Shown: positions 13,568-20,794, numbered from the stretch's first letter. The stretch is DNA of 64,000 nucleotides from Microvirga zambiensis WSM3693 (GCF_016735695.1 NZ_JAERQD010000001.1:336101-400100), one strand, 5' to 3'. Program-made: numbers and translations. The notes: generated by a model from the sequence alone, not told the origin.

Positions 13568-14331
13568 CGCAACACAGCGACCGGGTGAGCCCTGGAACGA
13601 ACTTTCCTGAGGAAGCATCGCAAGAAGTCGAAGGAGGGCACAAAATCCATCCCCCCATTAAAAGCTCAGAGGGGGAGAGAGAGGCCGTCCAATCCGCACT
13701 GTCGCACTGGCGCTGCGCTGCTTCCGTCGTGTCTCAATATGGCGAATGCACGCCCGTCGATCTTACCAGATGGACGCCTGTCGAAATGTCTCAGGCCATC
13801 CATCGGATAGGCGAGCGCCTCCAATCCTCCGAAGCCAAAGCCGCAAGACTGGAAGCGGAGAGGGATGAGGCACGAGCTCGAAAGACTGAAGAGGTTCTGC
13901 TTCGCGAGAAGTGGGTCCATTTCGGTAACGACATGGAAGCACGCCTGAACGCCGCCGAAGCGGAGATAGATGCTCTCAAGCGATCACATGACATTGAAAA
14001 GGCGAACAACCGTCGCCTTGCCCGAGAGGTTGTCGAGTACGCTGAATGGGCTGAAAAATCCGAAGCCCGCCTCTCCACCCTGACCAAAGCGCTGGAGCCC
14101 TTCGCCAAGGCCGCCGAATTGCTTCCCGCTGATGGCAGGTTGGATAAGGAAATGATCTGGGCTCCCGCGCAGGGAAGGATCATCTACGGCAAGCATTTTC
14201 GAGCCGCCCAAGCCGCCCATCAACATAGCGGCGTGCCAGTGACCGAAAACACCACTTTCCCGAGGACGAATGACAGTGAGGACGGCGGGCACATAATCCC
14301 TCTCTTCACATCAGAGGAGAGCGGACGATGA
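13564..14331 (+). CDS. Coiled-coil phage protein
   Basis: 255 residues. A polar N-terminus is followed by SAIHRIGER-like helices. A long coiled coil spans about residues 85-175 (EAKAARLEAERDEARARKTE), and the end ITPLFTSEESGR-like is disordered. Similar long helical proteins with a C-terminal AQAAH segment are common in Hyphomicrobiales phage accessory regions. No enzymatic motif. Confidence 0.6.
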   Translation: MTQHSDRVSPGTNFPEEASQEVEGGHKIHPPIKSSEGEREAVQSALSHWRCAASVVSQYGECTPVDLTRWTPVEMSQAIHRIGERLQSSEAKAARLEAERDEARARKTEEVLLREKWVHFGNDMEARLNAAEAEIDALKRSHDIEKANNRRLAREVVEYAEWAEKSEARLSTLTKALEPFAKAAELLPADGRLDKEMIWAPAQGRIIYGKHFRAAQAAHQHSGVPVTENTTFPRTNDSEDGGHIIPLFTSEESGR

Positions 14332-14540
14332 GTATTGCAATTGGGATCGGCATAGGCGGCCTGATCGGCTTCCTACTCACGACACCTTTCATCCGGCATC
14401 CCTGGTACGAGTTCCCTACCCTCTGGATCAACCTCGGCATTCTGATCGGCGGCGTGGTTTCTGCGGTCCAGTACCGCGCCCTCCTCACATCCCTCCAAGA
14501 CAGCCAAGACAAGGAGAAAAGCGATGACGCGAAGGCTTAA
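14328..14540 (+). CDS. Small membrane protein
   Basis: 70 residues with two hydrophobic segments, about 2-20 (IAIGIGIGGLIGFLLTTPF) and about 31-48 (LWINLGILIGGVVSAVQY), and a charged tail. It overlaps the preceding stop (ATGA) and the next gene by 17 bases. Function unknown. Confidence 0.6.
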   Translation: MSIAIGIGIGGLIGFLLTTPFIRHPWYEFPTLWINLGILIGGVVSAVQYRALLTSLQDSQDKEKSDDAKA

Positions 14541-14763
14541 ATGGGAGCCGATGCAGTCTCCTCTACCCGGCATGCAGGTCTGGGGCGCGCGAAGCGACCT
14601 AGCGAGTTTCATTATCAGCTACGACGCGAGTTGCATTGAGGATGATCGTTTTTACCGGCGCTATTCCGTCTCGGCCAAGATGCTCGGCAGCGCGACCAAC
14701 GACCTCGGCCAGCACGACACCCTGGCCCAGGCGCAGGCCGCAGCCGAGGCCTCGCGGGCGTGA
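14524..14763 (+). CDS. Hypothetical phage protein
   Basis: 79 residues: KWEPMQSPLPGMQVWGARSD, then FIISYDASCIEDDRFYRRYS, ending in an alanine-rich helix. It looks like a compact beta protein. AAGGAG lies just upstream of the ATG. Unknown function. Confidence 0.6.
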   Translation: MTRRLKWEPMQSPLPGMQVWGARSDLASFIISYDASCIEDDRFYRRYSVSAKMLGSATNDLGQHDTLAQAQAAAEASRA

Positions 14764-14764
14764 T

Positions 14765-14784
14765 CAAACCTTCGTTTGTAGACG
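14765..14784 (+). repeat. CAAAC-N4-GTTTG leader motif, copy 1
   Basis: CAAACCTTCGTTTG followed by TAGACG, 64 bases before the ATG of the gene at 14829. Related copies lie at 15432 and 15857, each upstream of a separate small gene. Confidence 0.55.
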
Positions 14785-14828
14785 CACTCAGGAACGATTT
14801 TCCTAAGTAGGAATGTGAAGGGAAGCCT

Positions 14829-15026
14829 ATGCGAACGACCATCAGTTTTCGAGGCGAGGATAGAACCGTCGAGTTCAAGATCATCGATGAGCCCGATGTG
14901 AATTACTACGCTGTCGAGTGGTATTTCCCCGATCTGGACGGTGACGGCCACGCCGCTCTCAACGTCACCGAGCAGGAAGAAAACGACATCTGCACCGCCT
15001 GCTGTGATGCAGCAGATAACGACTAG
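14829..15026 (+). CDS. Small acidic protein, paralogue of the gene at 17083
   Basis: 65 residues: MRTTISFRGEDRTVEF, then DEPDVNYYAVEW and ICTACCDAAD. It has 17 acidic against 4 basic residues by count. The same protein with few changes is encoded at 17083-17298. The CTACC-type cysteines could bind a metal. Unknown family. The strong negative charge is compatible with a DNA mimic, but this is only a hypothesis. Confidence 0.65.
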   Translation: MRTTISFRGEDRTVEFKIIDEPDVNYYAVEWYFPDLDGDGHAALNVTEQEENDICTACCDAADND

Positions 15027-15036
15027 GGTGAGAAAC

Positions 15037-15267
15037 ATGGCCTACGTAAACGTCGAAGTGCCGACCTATGGCGAGACCAGCGATCGCAGGCAGCTCGCCC
15101 TCACCCACGCAGAAATGGAATTCTGGAAGTCCGAGGCTGCGGCCCTCCGCAAGCAACTGGAGAACATCCCGCGAGCCATTGAGGAATGGGGCTATGTCAC
15201 CGTCACAGACGGGATCCGCTCGGTGACACTCATCGCCAAGCCTGAAGAGGGCGAGCATGCCGAGTAA
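15037..15267 (+). CDS. Hypothetical phage protein
   Basis: 76 residues. The start at 15037 has GGTGAG upstream. A helical middle (HAEMEFWKSEAAALRKQLEN) is followed by a beta end (WGYVTVTDGIRSVTLIAK). Unknown function. It is adjacent to the next gene with an 11-base overlap. Confidence 0.6.
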   Translation: MAYVNVEVPTYGETSDRRQLALTHAEMEFWKSEAAALRKQLENIPRAIEEWGYVTVTDGIRSVTLIAKPEEGEHAE

Positions 15268-15430
15268 GCAACGCCTGCGTGAAGCAATCGCCCAGGTCCA
15301 TGCTCGAATGACACCCGAGGAACGCGAGCGGGTCGCACAGAGGCTCGCGGGGCTCAAGCAGATGCTTGAGCCGCAACCAAGCTGGTTCTCTCGGCTGCTT
15401 AGGCGGTTTGTACAGTTTCGGAAGTCATGA
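15257..15430 (+). CDS. Small basic helical protein (57 residues)
   Basis: Begins MPSKQRLREAIAQVHARMTP and continues EERERVAQRLAGLKQMLE, with a basic end FSRLLRRFVQF. The positive charge and helices suggest nucleic-acid binding or membrane association. No family. Confidence 0.5.
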   Translation: MPSKQRLREAIAQVHARMTPEERERVAQRLAGLKQMLEPQPSWFSRLLRRFVQFRKS

Positions 15431-15431
15431 G

Positions 15432-15451
15432 CAAACGATCGTTTGGAAACG
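15432..15451 (+). repeat. CAAAC-N4-GTTTG leader motif, copy 2
   Basis: CAAACGATCGTTTG is a perfect 14-base palindrome, followed by GAAACG. It starts one base after the previous gene's stop and 59 bases before the ATG at 15491. Confidence 0.6.
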
Positions 15452-15490
15452 TCGCTAGGCCGATTTGAGCTATAACATCACGAGGAATAA

Positions 15491-15847
15491 ATGAAGATTT
15501 ACACCGCAAGCAAGACGAGCCACGCCGACAAGTGGAAGGCGCTCCGAGCCGATGGCTGGAACGTCATATCGACCTGGATCGACGAGGCCGGAATTGGCGA
15601 AACGGAGTGCTTCACAGACCTGTGGCATCGTTGCATTTCGGAGGCTGCGGAGGCGGATTACCTGATCGTCTATCGCGAGCCGGGAGAGGTCCTGAAGGGT
15701 GCATTTGTCGAGGTCGGAGCGGCCTTGGCCAGTGGCAGACCAGTCCTCGCCATAGGGTGCGACGAGTTCAGCTTCACCAAGCATGTTTCGGTCTACCCAT
15801 ATCCGACGCTGGAAGCTGCGCTGTCCATTATCCCCAAGGAGAACTGA
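15491..15847 (+). CDS. Nucleoside 2-deoxyribosyltransferase-like protein
   Basis: 118 residues with a GAGG site. The N-terminus MKIYTASKTSHADKWKALR and the segment EADYLIVYREPGEVLKGAFV, followed by EVGAALASGRPVLAIG, match the pattern of nucleoside 2-deoxyribosyltransferase-like proteins (a Rossmann-like fold with a catalytic glutamate in the VEVGAALA region). Known: such phage enzymes move deoxyribose between bases or act in nucleotide metabolism. Substrate unknown. A role in making modified DNA or in counter-defence is speculation. Confidence 0.7.
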   Translation: MKIYTASKTSHADKWKALRADGWNVISTWIDEAGIGETECFTDLWHRCISEAAEADYLIVYREPGEVLKGAFVEVGAALASGRPVLAIGCDEFSFTKHVSVYPYPTLEAALSIIPKEN

Positions 15848-15856
15848 GCCCGCGCA

Positions 15857-15876
15857 CAACCGATCCTTTGCAGACG
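15857..15876 (+). repeat. CAAAC-N4-GTTTG leader motif, copy 3
   Basis: CAACCGATCCTTTG followed by CAGACG. It differs from copy 2 at two of 14 bases and lies 48 bases before the ATG at 15905. Confidence 0.45.
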
Positions 15877-15904
15877 TTTCACAACATTATCCGTAGGAGC
15901 AAAC

Positions 15905-16189
15905 ATGCAGACCACTGAACAAAAATGGCTACCAATTGCGACCGCCCCGAAGGACGGAACGACGATCATAGGCGGCTACTTCAAGCAGCCCTGGGCCGAG
16001 AGCCACCGCGAGGGCCGGATCGTCTCGTGCTGGTATCAGCCGGAATTTGAGATCTTCATCTCAGGCTGTCGCGAAATGACCCTGCGGCCTGGGCTGACCT
16101 TCGAGGACGGCAGCAGCCGACAGCTTCACTCTCCCGACAAGGAGGATGTGACCCACTGGATGCCGCTTCCTGTCCCACCCACGGAATGA
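15905..16189 (+). CDS. DUF551-type phage protein
   Basis: 94 residues. The opening KWLPIATAPKDGTTIIGGYF and ending VTHWMPLPVPP are the hallmark of DUF551, a small phage family of unknown function. TAGGAG lies 6 bases before the ATG. Confidence 0.85.
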   Translation: MQTTEQKWLPIATAPKDGTTIIGGYFKQPWAESHREGRIVSCWYQPEFEIFISGCREMTLRPGLTFEDGSSRQLHSPDKEDVTHWMPLPVPPTE

Positions 16190-16242
16190 AGTCGGATAGT
16201 TATCAAAAGGCATCTTATGCGAATTAACAGGAGGAAATGCGG

Positions 16243-16473
16243 ATGAGCACCGGAGCTTGCCTCTACTGTAAGAAAACATTCGAGCGCCGCCACCCGTCGC
16301 AGAGGTTTTGCGGCAAGACCAACGCCGGTCGCCATCTGTGCAAGGACCGCTACCACAACCGGGCGCAGTTCATCGCAGCGAACGCCGAGCGGGAAGCCGA
16401 GGCCGAGAAGTGGGACCTCTGGCACGGCGACACGACGCACCCGTTTTCCGAGGATGCATTTCGAAGAGGGTAA
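16243..16473 (+). CDS. Small zinc-finger protein
   Basis: 76 residues: CLYCKKTFERRHPSQRFC and CKDRYHNR form a zinc-finger-like unit of the kind seen in small phage and plasmid proteins. The ATG at 16243 is 8 bases after a perfect AGGAGG, whereas the ATG at 16237 is only 2 bases away, so the second is chosen. Function unknown. Confidence 0.65.
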   Translation: MSTGACLYCKKTFERRHPSQRFCGKTNAGRHLCKDRYHNRAQFIAANAEREAEAEKWDLWHGDTTHPFSEDAFRRG

Positions 16474-16478
16474 AGCAG

Positions 16479-16712
16479 ATGACAGGCAACGACGAAAAGG
16501 TCGCGGCTCTTTTGGCAAAACGCATGGAGACCAGAACCTACATGGAAGATCAGCGATACATCGGGGATCTCGCTAACGCGCTGGAAAGCCAGCAGGCCGA
16601 GATCAGGCGCCTGACCAAGGCGCTGGAGGAGTCTCACAAGATCATCCGAGCGTATGAGGATGCGCGGCTCAGGGGAGCGGAATGGCCGGCACCTCTGCAT
16701 CCTTCCAGGTAG
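16479..16712 (+). CDS. Small coiled-coil protein
   Basis: 77 residues, nearly all helix: LAKRMETRTYMEDQRY, then LANALESQQAEIRRLTKALE. A GAGGG site precedes it. Unknown function. The 146 bases after it hold a short CG-rich inverted repeat (16719-16732) and a leader motif but no gene that I can support. Confidence 0.55.
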   Translation: MTGNDEKVAALLAKRMETRTYMEDQRYIGDLANALESQQAEIRRLTKALEESHKIIRAYEDARLRGAEWPAPLHPSR

Positions 16713-16810
16713 CAGCCCCCGCGCACGCGCGGCAGGTGTCGACGGGTGCCAGCCAAGCGTGATCCTAGCCACATCCCGGCTTAAATCACAAGCGCCCATG
16801 ATATGCGCTG

Positions 16811-16843
16811 ACTTCTTTCCAAAAACGGCCTTATGCGCGGGAG
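16811..16843 (+). repeat. TTATGCG leader repeat, copy 1
   Basis: Shares 27 of 33 positions, without gaps, with 17041-17073, including TTATGCGCGGGAG. The TTATGCG begins 28 bases before the ATG at 16859. A weaker relative (AAAAGGCATCTTATGCG) is placed exactly 28 bases before the ATG at 16243. Confidence 0.65.
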
Positions 16844-16858
16844 CAGGAGGAAAATCAC

Positions 16859-17041
16859 ATGGACGAAGTAAAGGGCGAGTGGCTGGTCATTGTTCATCAT
16901 GAGCACTGGTGGCACCGGCAGTATTTTCCCACCAAGCAAGAGGCGCTCGACTATGCCGTTGGCTATGACACGGATCGCGGGAGCGTCGAAAAGATCGAGG
17001 TCTGTCACGTCATTGAGACGTTCGAGGATCTTCTAGTCTGA
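16859..17041 (+). CDS. Hypothetical phage protein (60 residues)
   Basis: MDEVKGEWLVIVHHEHWWHR begins the protein. The segment PTKQEALDYAVGYDTDRG follows, with an acidic C-terminus. It has a strong AGGAGG site. The pattern resembles short host-defence or inhibitor proteins of phages only in size and charge. No family recognised. Confidence 0.6.
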   Translation: MDEVKGEWLVIVHHEHWWHRQYFPTKQEALDYAVGYDTDRGSVEKIEVCHVIETFEDLLV

Positions 17042-17073
17042 CTTCTTGTCAGAACAGGCGTTATGCGCGGGAG
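17041..17073 (+). repeat. TTATGCG leader repeat, copy 2
   Basis: Second copy of the 33-base leader repeat, starting at the last base of the previous stop codon; TTATGCG begins 22 bases before the ATG at 17083. Its first part also forms a small hairpin (TCTGAC/GTCAGA, 17037-17053). Confidence 0.65.
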
Positions 17074-17082
17074 TGTTAACCA

Positions 17083-17298
17083 ATGAGAACGACCGTCAAC
17101 TTTCGAGGCGAGGATCGCACGGTAGAGTTTACCGTGGTGGACGAGCCCGACGTGAATTACTACGCCGTCGAGTGGCATTTCCCTGATCTGACGATAGAGC
17201 AGCATGATGCGCTCGCCGTCACTGAGCAGGAGGAAAGCGACATCTGCACCGCCTGTTGCGATGCCGCCAGCGACGACGATCCATACGATTACGATTGA
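17083..17298 (+). CDS. Small acidic protein, paralogue of the gene at 14829
   Basis: 71 residues: MRTTVNFRGEDRTVEF, DEPDVNYYAVEW, ICTACCDAAS and an acidic tail DDDPYDYD. By count it has 20 acidic against 3 basic residues. Protein and DNA match the gene at 14829 along almost the whole length, so this is a local duplication kept in the phage. Function unknown. Confidence 0.65.
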   Translation: MRTTVNFRGEDRTVEFTVVDEPDVNYYAVEWHFPDLTIEQHDALAVTEQEESDICTACCDAASDDDPYDYD

Positions 17299-17300
17299 TA

Positions 17301-17325
17301 GCGATAAGCGCCAGTTATCGATACC
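17301..17325. repeat. Inverted repeat before the excisionase-like gene
   Basis: CGATAA and TTATCG arms separated by GCGCCAG lie just after the acidic-protein gene. It could be an operator or arm-type site for the recombination proteins, or a weak terminator. No T-run follows. Confidence 0.4.
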
Positions 17326-17419
17326 TACCTGCGATTAAACGGACTTTGACTCCTGACCGTATCAACGCCGGATTTCACTACGCCCACCGAACCGAAATGA
17401 TTCAAAGACGAGTCACTTA

Positions 17420-17671
17420 ATGAGAGCGCAAGTTACACATCAACTGCCGCCTTCGCTTCCGCCTCTCGGGCTCAGCCGGGTTGAGGCGGCGGCTTATATC
17501 GGCGTGTCCCCGTCCATGTTCGACCTCATGGTCAAGGACGGCCGGATGCCGGGCCCGAAGCGGATCAACGGCCGCGTTGTCTGGGACCGGAAAAGGGTGG
17601 AGGCTTATTGGGCCGCCCTGCCGGATGACGACAGCGCCCAGAACAACCCGTTTGATCAGATTGACATTTGA
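17420..17671 (+). CDS. Excisionase-like HTH protein (AlpA type)
   Basis: 83 residues. The segment LGLSRVEAAAYIGVSPSMFD, then MPGPKRINGRVVWDRKRVEA is the winged-helix pattern of AlpA/excisionase proteins. These bind arm sites and direct the integrase towards excision. It lies directly upstream of the integrase, with its stop overlapping the integrase ATG. Role inferred from family and position. Confidence 0.8.
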   Translation: MRAQVTHQLPPSLPPLGLSRVEAAAYIGVSPSMFDLMVKDGRMPGPKRINGRVVWDRKRVEAYWAALPDDDSAQNNPFDQIDI

Positions 17672-18738
17672 TGCCCCAGAGACTGCCCGAGTACTGCGTG
17701 GAGGACCGAGACCGGCACGGCAACATCCGCATCTATTTTAAGAAGCGGGGCTGCCGGAAGGTCCGGCTTCAGGGAACGCCCTGGACGCCCGATTTCATGG
17801 AGCAGTACGAGACGGCCAAACGCACTGCGGCGCCGATCAAGCCCAAGCAGGAGACGGCTACGCCCGGAAGTCTGAAATGGCTGTTCGAAGCCTATTACGG
17901 CTCTGCCGAGTTCAAGGGCCTGGAGCCGCGGACGCAGAAGGTTAGACGGGGAATTTTGGACAAGGTAGCTGAGAGGGCCGGGCATCTTCCATTCGCGCGC
18001 CTGGAGGCCAAGAACGTGAGGAAGTGGCGCGATGCTAGGGCGGAGACGCCCGAGGCCGCCAATGGGCTTGTGAAGGCTTTGAGGCAGGTATTCGGATGGG
18101 CCGTGGAGGCGGAAGAGGCCGACAGGAACCCGGCCAAGGATGTGGCCTATCTGAAGACAGGCAGCCAGGGACACCATTCATGGACCCTGGACGAGGTTGA
18201 GCAATACGAGGCTGCCCACCCTATTGGGACGAGCGCCCGCCTCGCCTTGGCCCTTCTGATCTATACCGGGCAGCGGCGGTCGGACATCGTGCTCTTCGGG
18301 AAGCAGCATCTCAAAAACGGCTGGCTGGTGTTCACCCAGCAAAAGAACAAGAACCGCAAGCCCGTCAAGCTTGAGATCCCACTCGTACCGGAGCTGCGGG
18401 AGATTATCGACGCATCGCCCTGCGGGAAGGACGCCTTCCTCGTGACGGAGTTCGGCAAGCCCTTCACGTCAAACGGCTTCGGCAACCGGATGCGGAAATG
18501 GTGCGACGAGGCTGGGCTGGGGCATTGCTCCGCACACGGCCTGAGGAAGGCCGCCGCCGCACGATTGGCAGAACGTGGCCGCACAACGCGGGAAATCATG
18601 GCCGTGACCGGCCACACAACCTCGAAAGAGGTGGATCGCTACACGCGCGGAGCTGAGCAAAAGCGGCTCGCGGCAAGGGCTCTAGGGGTCGAACCTGAGT
18701 CCCACCTTGCGAGTCCCACTTCCGAAGAAGTCAATTAA
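17671..18738 (+). CDS. Tyrosine recombinase / phage integrase
   Basis: 355 residues from ATG 17671 (TGATG overlap with the upstream gene). An N-terminal arm-binding region and core-binding domain (about 70-160) precede the catalytic domain. All expected residues are present: Arg202 (YTGQRRSD), Lys about 225 (TQQKNKN), His289-x-x-Arg292 (SAHGLRK), His315 (TGHTT) and Tyr324 (DRYTRG). It catalyses site-specific insertion and excision at the tRNA-Phe 3' end. The gene ends 22 bases from the tRNA, the usual arrangement for tRNA-directed phage integrases. Confidence 0.95.
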   Translation: MPQRLPEYCVEDRDRHGNIRIYFKKRGCRKVRLQGTPWTPDFMEQYETAKRTAAPIKPKQETATPGSLKWLFEAYYGSAEFKGLEPRTQKVRRGILDKVAERAGHLPFARLEAKNVRKWRDARAETPEAANGLVKALRQVFGWAVEAEEADRNPAKDVAYLKTGSQGHHSWTLDEVEQYEAAHPIGTSARLALALLIYTGQRRSDIVLFGKQHLKNGWLVFTQQKNKNRKPVKLEIPLVPELREIIDASPCGKDAFLVTEFGKPFTSNGFGNRMRKWCDEAGLGHCSAHGLRKAAAARLAERGRTTREIMAVTGHTTSKEVDRYTRGAEQKRLAARALGVEPESHLASPTSEEVN

Positions 18739-18760
18739 ATCAACAGCTTAAAGGGGGATA

Positions 18761-18836
18761 TGGTGCCCAGGGGCGGAATCGAACCACCGACACTGCGATT
18801 TTCAGTCGCATGCTCTACCAACTGAGCTACCTGGGC
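18761..18836 (-). tRNA. tRNA-Phe (GAA), likely attachment site
   Basis: 76 nucleotides including encoded CCA. Acceptor GCCCAGG pairs with CCTGGGC, D-stem GCTC/GAGC, anticodon stem TGCGA/TCGCA with loop CTGAAAA giving anticodon GAA, and T-loop GGTGG-TTCGATT-CCGCC. The gene is intact on the integrase side, consistent with integration in its 3' part. Confidence 0.97.
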
Positions 18837-18939
18837 ATCCGATGCGCGGCGGGGCCGTGCGCGTCGTGGAGGGGTGTATAGTCAGACCTGCGGCGCATGT
18901 CCAGCGCCTTGGCCGACAAAAGTTCGGAGAATCTTCGGC

Positions 18940-19143
18940 TCAGGCCTGCCGGTCGTCCTCGTCCCGGTCGTCCTCCTCGCTCTCGACAGCCGGAATGGCA
19001 TAGTTGCCCGAGAGCCAGCGGTTCAGGTCCACATCGGCACAGCGCTTGGAGCAGAACGGTCGGTAGGCCGGCTCCGTCGGCTTGCCGCAGATCGGGCACT
19101 TGCCGGAGGATGCCAGGGGATTGTTCTCGTTGGCAGCGTTCAT
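18940..19143 (-). CDS. yacG: DNA gyrase inhibitor YacG
   Basis: 67 residues. Four cysteines, CPIC (16-19) and C31...C35 in FCSKRCADVDLNRWL, bind zinc, followed by an acidic tail EEDDRDEDD. This is the YacG pattern; known: E. coli YacG binds GyrB and inhibits gyrase. The start at 19143 follows a strong AAAGGAGG; the longer frame from 19221 lacks one. It is last in the atm1-psd-pssA-maf-yacG row of leftward genes ending near tRNA-Phe. Confidence 0.9.
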   Translation of the reverse strand: MNAANENNPLASSGKCPICGKPTEPAYRPFCSKRCADVDLNRWLSGNYAIPAVESEEDDRDEDDRQA

Positions 19144-19227
19144 TCCGCGCCTCCTTTCCTGAACAGGCAACGTGGTCGCCGCGCTCGTCCCGCGCAAGGC
19201 CGTCTCACGGGCGGGGGACAAGGTGCC

Positions 19228-19860
19228 TCAGGCCGCGTCGAGCCAGGAGGAGCGGACCGGATAGCCCTCCCCGTCGAGGAGCGCCGCTGCCTCGTAGAGC
19301 GGCAGGCCGACGACGTTCGAATAGGAGCCGACGAGCTTGACCACGAAGGTTCCGGCAAGCCCCTGAATGGCATAGCCGCCGGCCTTGCCGCGCCATTCTC
19401 CGGAGGCGAGATAGCGCTCGAACTCATCGCGGGAGAGGCGCTTGAAGCGCACCCGCGTCTCGACGAAGCGCTCGCGGACGGAATCCTTCGGCGTGATCAG
19501 GCAGATCGAGGTGTAGACCCGGTGCGCGCGGCCCGAGAGCAGGCGCAGGCAGGCCGCCGCCTCGTCGACCACCTCGGCTTTGGGAAGAACCCGCTTGCCG
19601 ACAACCACCACCGTATCGGCGGAGAGGATGTAGGAATCCTTCAGGTCCTCGCGGGTGCGGGCGACACGGCGCGCCACCTCCGCCTTCGAACGGGAAAGTC
19701 TCTTGGCGAGTTCCTTCGCGCCCTCGTTCTTCAGGGGCGTCTCGTCCACATCGGCGGGCAGAAGCGCGTCGGGCTCGATTCCGGCCTGCTGCAGCAGAGC
19801 GAGCCTGCGCGGCGAGGCCGATGCGAGAATGAGCTTCGGACGCCCGCTGGGGTTCGACAT
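19228..19860 (-). CDS. maf: Maf-like nucleotide pyrophosphatase
   Basis: About 210 residues from ATG 19860 (a GTG at 19890 is a possible earlier start). The opening [11 protein letters not shown], then ADVDET, SKAEV and the motif [20 protein letters not shown] are diagnostic of Maf. The Asp in SADTVV is catalytic. Known: Maf proteins hydrolyse non-canonical nucleoside triphosphates to limit their incorporation. Downstream in the row is yacG, a frequent neighbour. Confidence 0.9.
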   Translation of the reverse strand: MSNPSGRPKLILASASPRRLALLQQAGIEPDALLPADVDETPLKNEGAKELAKRLSRSKAEVARRVARTREDLKDSYILSADTVVVVGKRVLPKAEVVDEAAACLRLLSGRAHRVYTSICLITPKDSVRERFVETRVRFKRLSRDEFERYLASGEWRGKAGGYAIQGLAGTFVVKLVGSYSNVVGLPLYEAAALLDGEGYPVRSSWLDAA

Positions 19861-19939
19861 CTCGGAAGACGACGCCACTGTTTTCTCCACGCTCTACGCC
19901 CGGCAACAGCATGGCACCGGGAACAATTGAATCAAGACG

Positions 19940-20794
19940 TCAGGCGACCGGCGGCGGCTCGACCCCGGACGGGGTGGATTTGACCTCCGCATCGCGCGAA
20001 ACGTCCCGCTTATCCAGCTTGCGGTAGCGCATCACGCTGACCGGAATGGTCAGCAGGAAGACGACCGTGATCAGGCTCAGCATCTCCCATGGGAAACTGA
20101 TCAGAAGCCCGAACGCCGCGACGGACAGGACGAAAATGGGCAGCACCCACTGGCGCGGCACATATTTGCCCATGGTCTTGCCCGAATAGGTCGGGATGGT
20201 CGAGACCATCAGGAAGGCGATGCCCACCACATAGACGAGGATGAGCGGCGCCACCGAGGAATCCTGGATCGGCGTGCCGAGGAAGGACAGGTAGAGCGGC
20301 AGCAGGGCGCACATGGCGCCCATGGGCGCGGCCATGCCGACGAAGAAGTTCTTCTTCCATTCGGGCCGGTTGGGATCGTCGATCATGACGTTGAACCGGG
20401 CAAGCCGCAGAGCCGCCGCGATGGCAAGCACGATGGAGCCGATCCAGCCGACGCGCCCCAGCTCGTGCAGGACGAAACTGTAGATGATCAGCGCCGGGGT
20501 GACGCCGAAATTCAGGAAGTCCGCCAGGGAATCGAGCTCGGCACCGAAGCGGGAGGTGCCTTTCAAGAGCCGGGCGATGCGCCCGTCGACGCCGTCCAGA
20601 AAGGCCGCGACGATCACTGCCACGACCGCCCTCTCGTATTGCCCGTCGAAAGCCAGCCGGATCGCCCAGAGCCCAAGGCAGAGGGCGATCAGGGTGATGA
20701 TGTTCGGGGCGATCATCCGGAACGGAACCGGCTTGAACAGCCGCTTGCGCGGTTCGTTCGGATCCGGAGCGAAAGGCGGAAAAAGGTCACTCAT
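19940..20794 (-). CDS. pssA: CDP-diacylglycerol-serine O-phosphatidyltransferase
   Basis: 284 residues with about 7-8 membrane segments. The CDP-alcohol phosphotransferase signature D-G-x2-A-R-x8-G-x3-D-x3-D is complete (Asp70, Gly71, Ala74, Arg75, Gly84, Asp88, Asp92). It makes phosphatidylserine from CDP-diacylglycerol and serine at the inner membrane; the next step is catalysed by Psd, encoded immediately upstream. The C-terminal tail is disordered and Pro-rich. Confidence 0.95.
   Translation of the reverse strand: MSDLFPPFAPDPNEPRKRLFKPVPFRMIAPNIITLIALCLGLWAIRLAFDGQYERAVVAVIVAAFLDGVDGRIARLLKGTSRFGAELDSLADFLNFGVTPALIIYSFVLHELGRVGWIGSIVLAIAAALRLARFNVMIDDPNRPEWKKNFFVGMAAPMGAMCALLPLYLSFLGTPIQDSSVAPLILVYVVGIAFLMVSTIPTYSGKTMGKYVPRQWVLPIFVLSVAAFGLLISFPWEMLSLITVVFLLTIPVSVMRYRKLDKRDVSRDAEVKSTPSGVEPPPVA

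Larger units (their letters stand above)
1..18760. mobile_element. Right part of an integrated prophage at tRNA-Phe
   Basis: Seen: a tyrosine integrase ends 22 bases before the 3' end of an intact tRNA-Phe. Leftwards lie an excisionase-like gene, a long operon of tiny genes, a LexA-type repressor with divergent Cro-like gene and repeated operators, and a replication module with DnaB. Known: temperate phages often integrate into tRNA 3' ends and restore the tRNA on the integrase side. Inference: the right end is at about 18760, and the left end, with a second copy of part of the tRNA 3' sequence, lies before position 1. No capsid, tail, terminase or lysis genes are in the window, so an intact phage cannot be distinguished from a remnant. 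Confidence 0.9.

Noticed and set aside
16719..16732. CCGCGCACGCGCGG as a fourth copy of the start-associated palindrome
   Set aside because: It lacks the GTGCGTGCA core and is far from a start codon.
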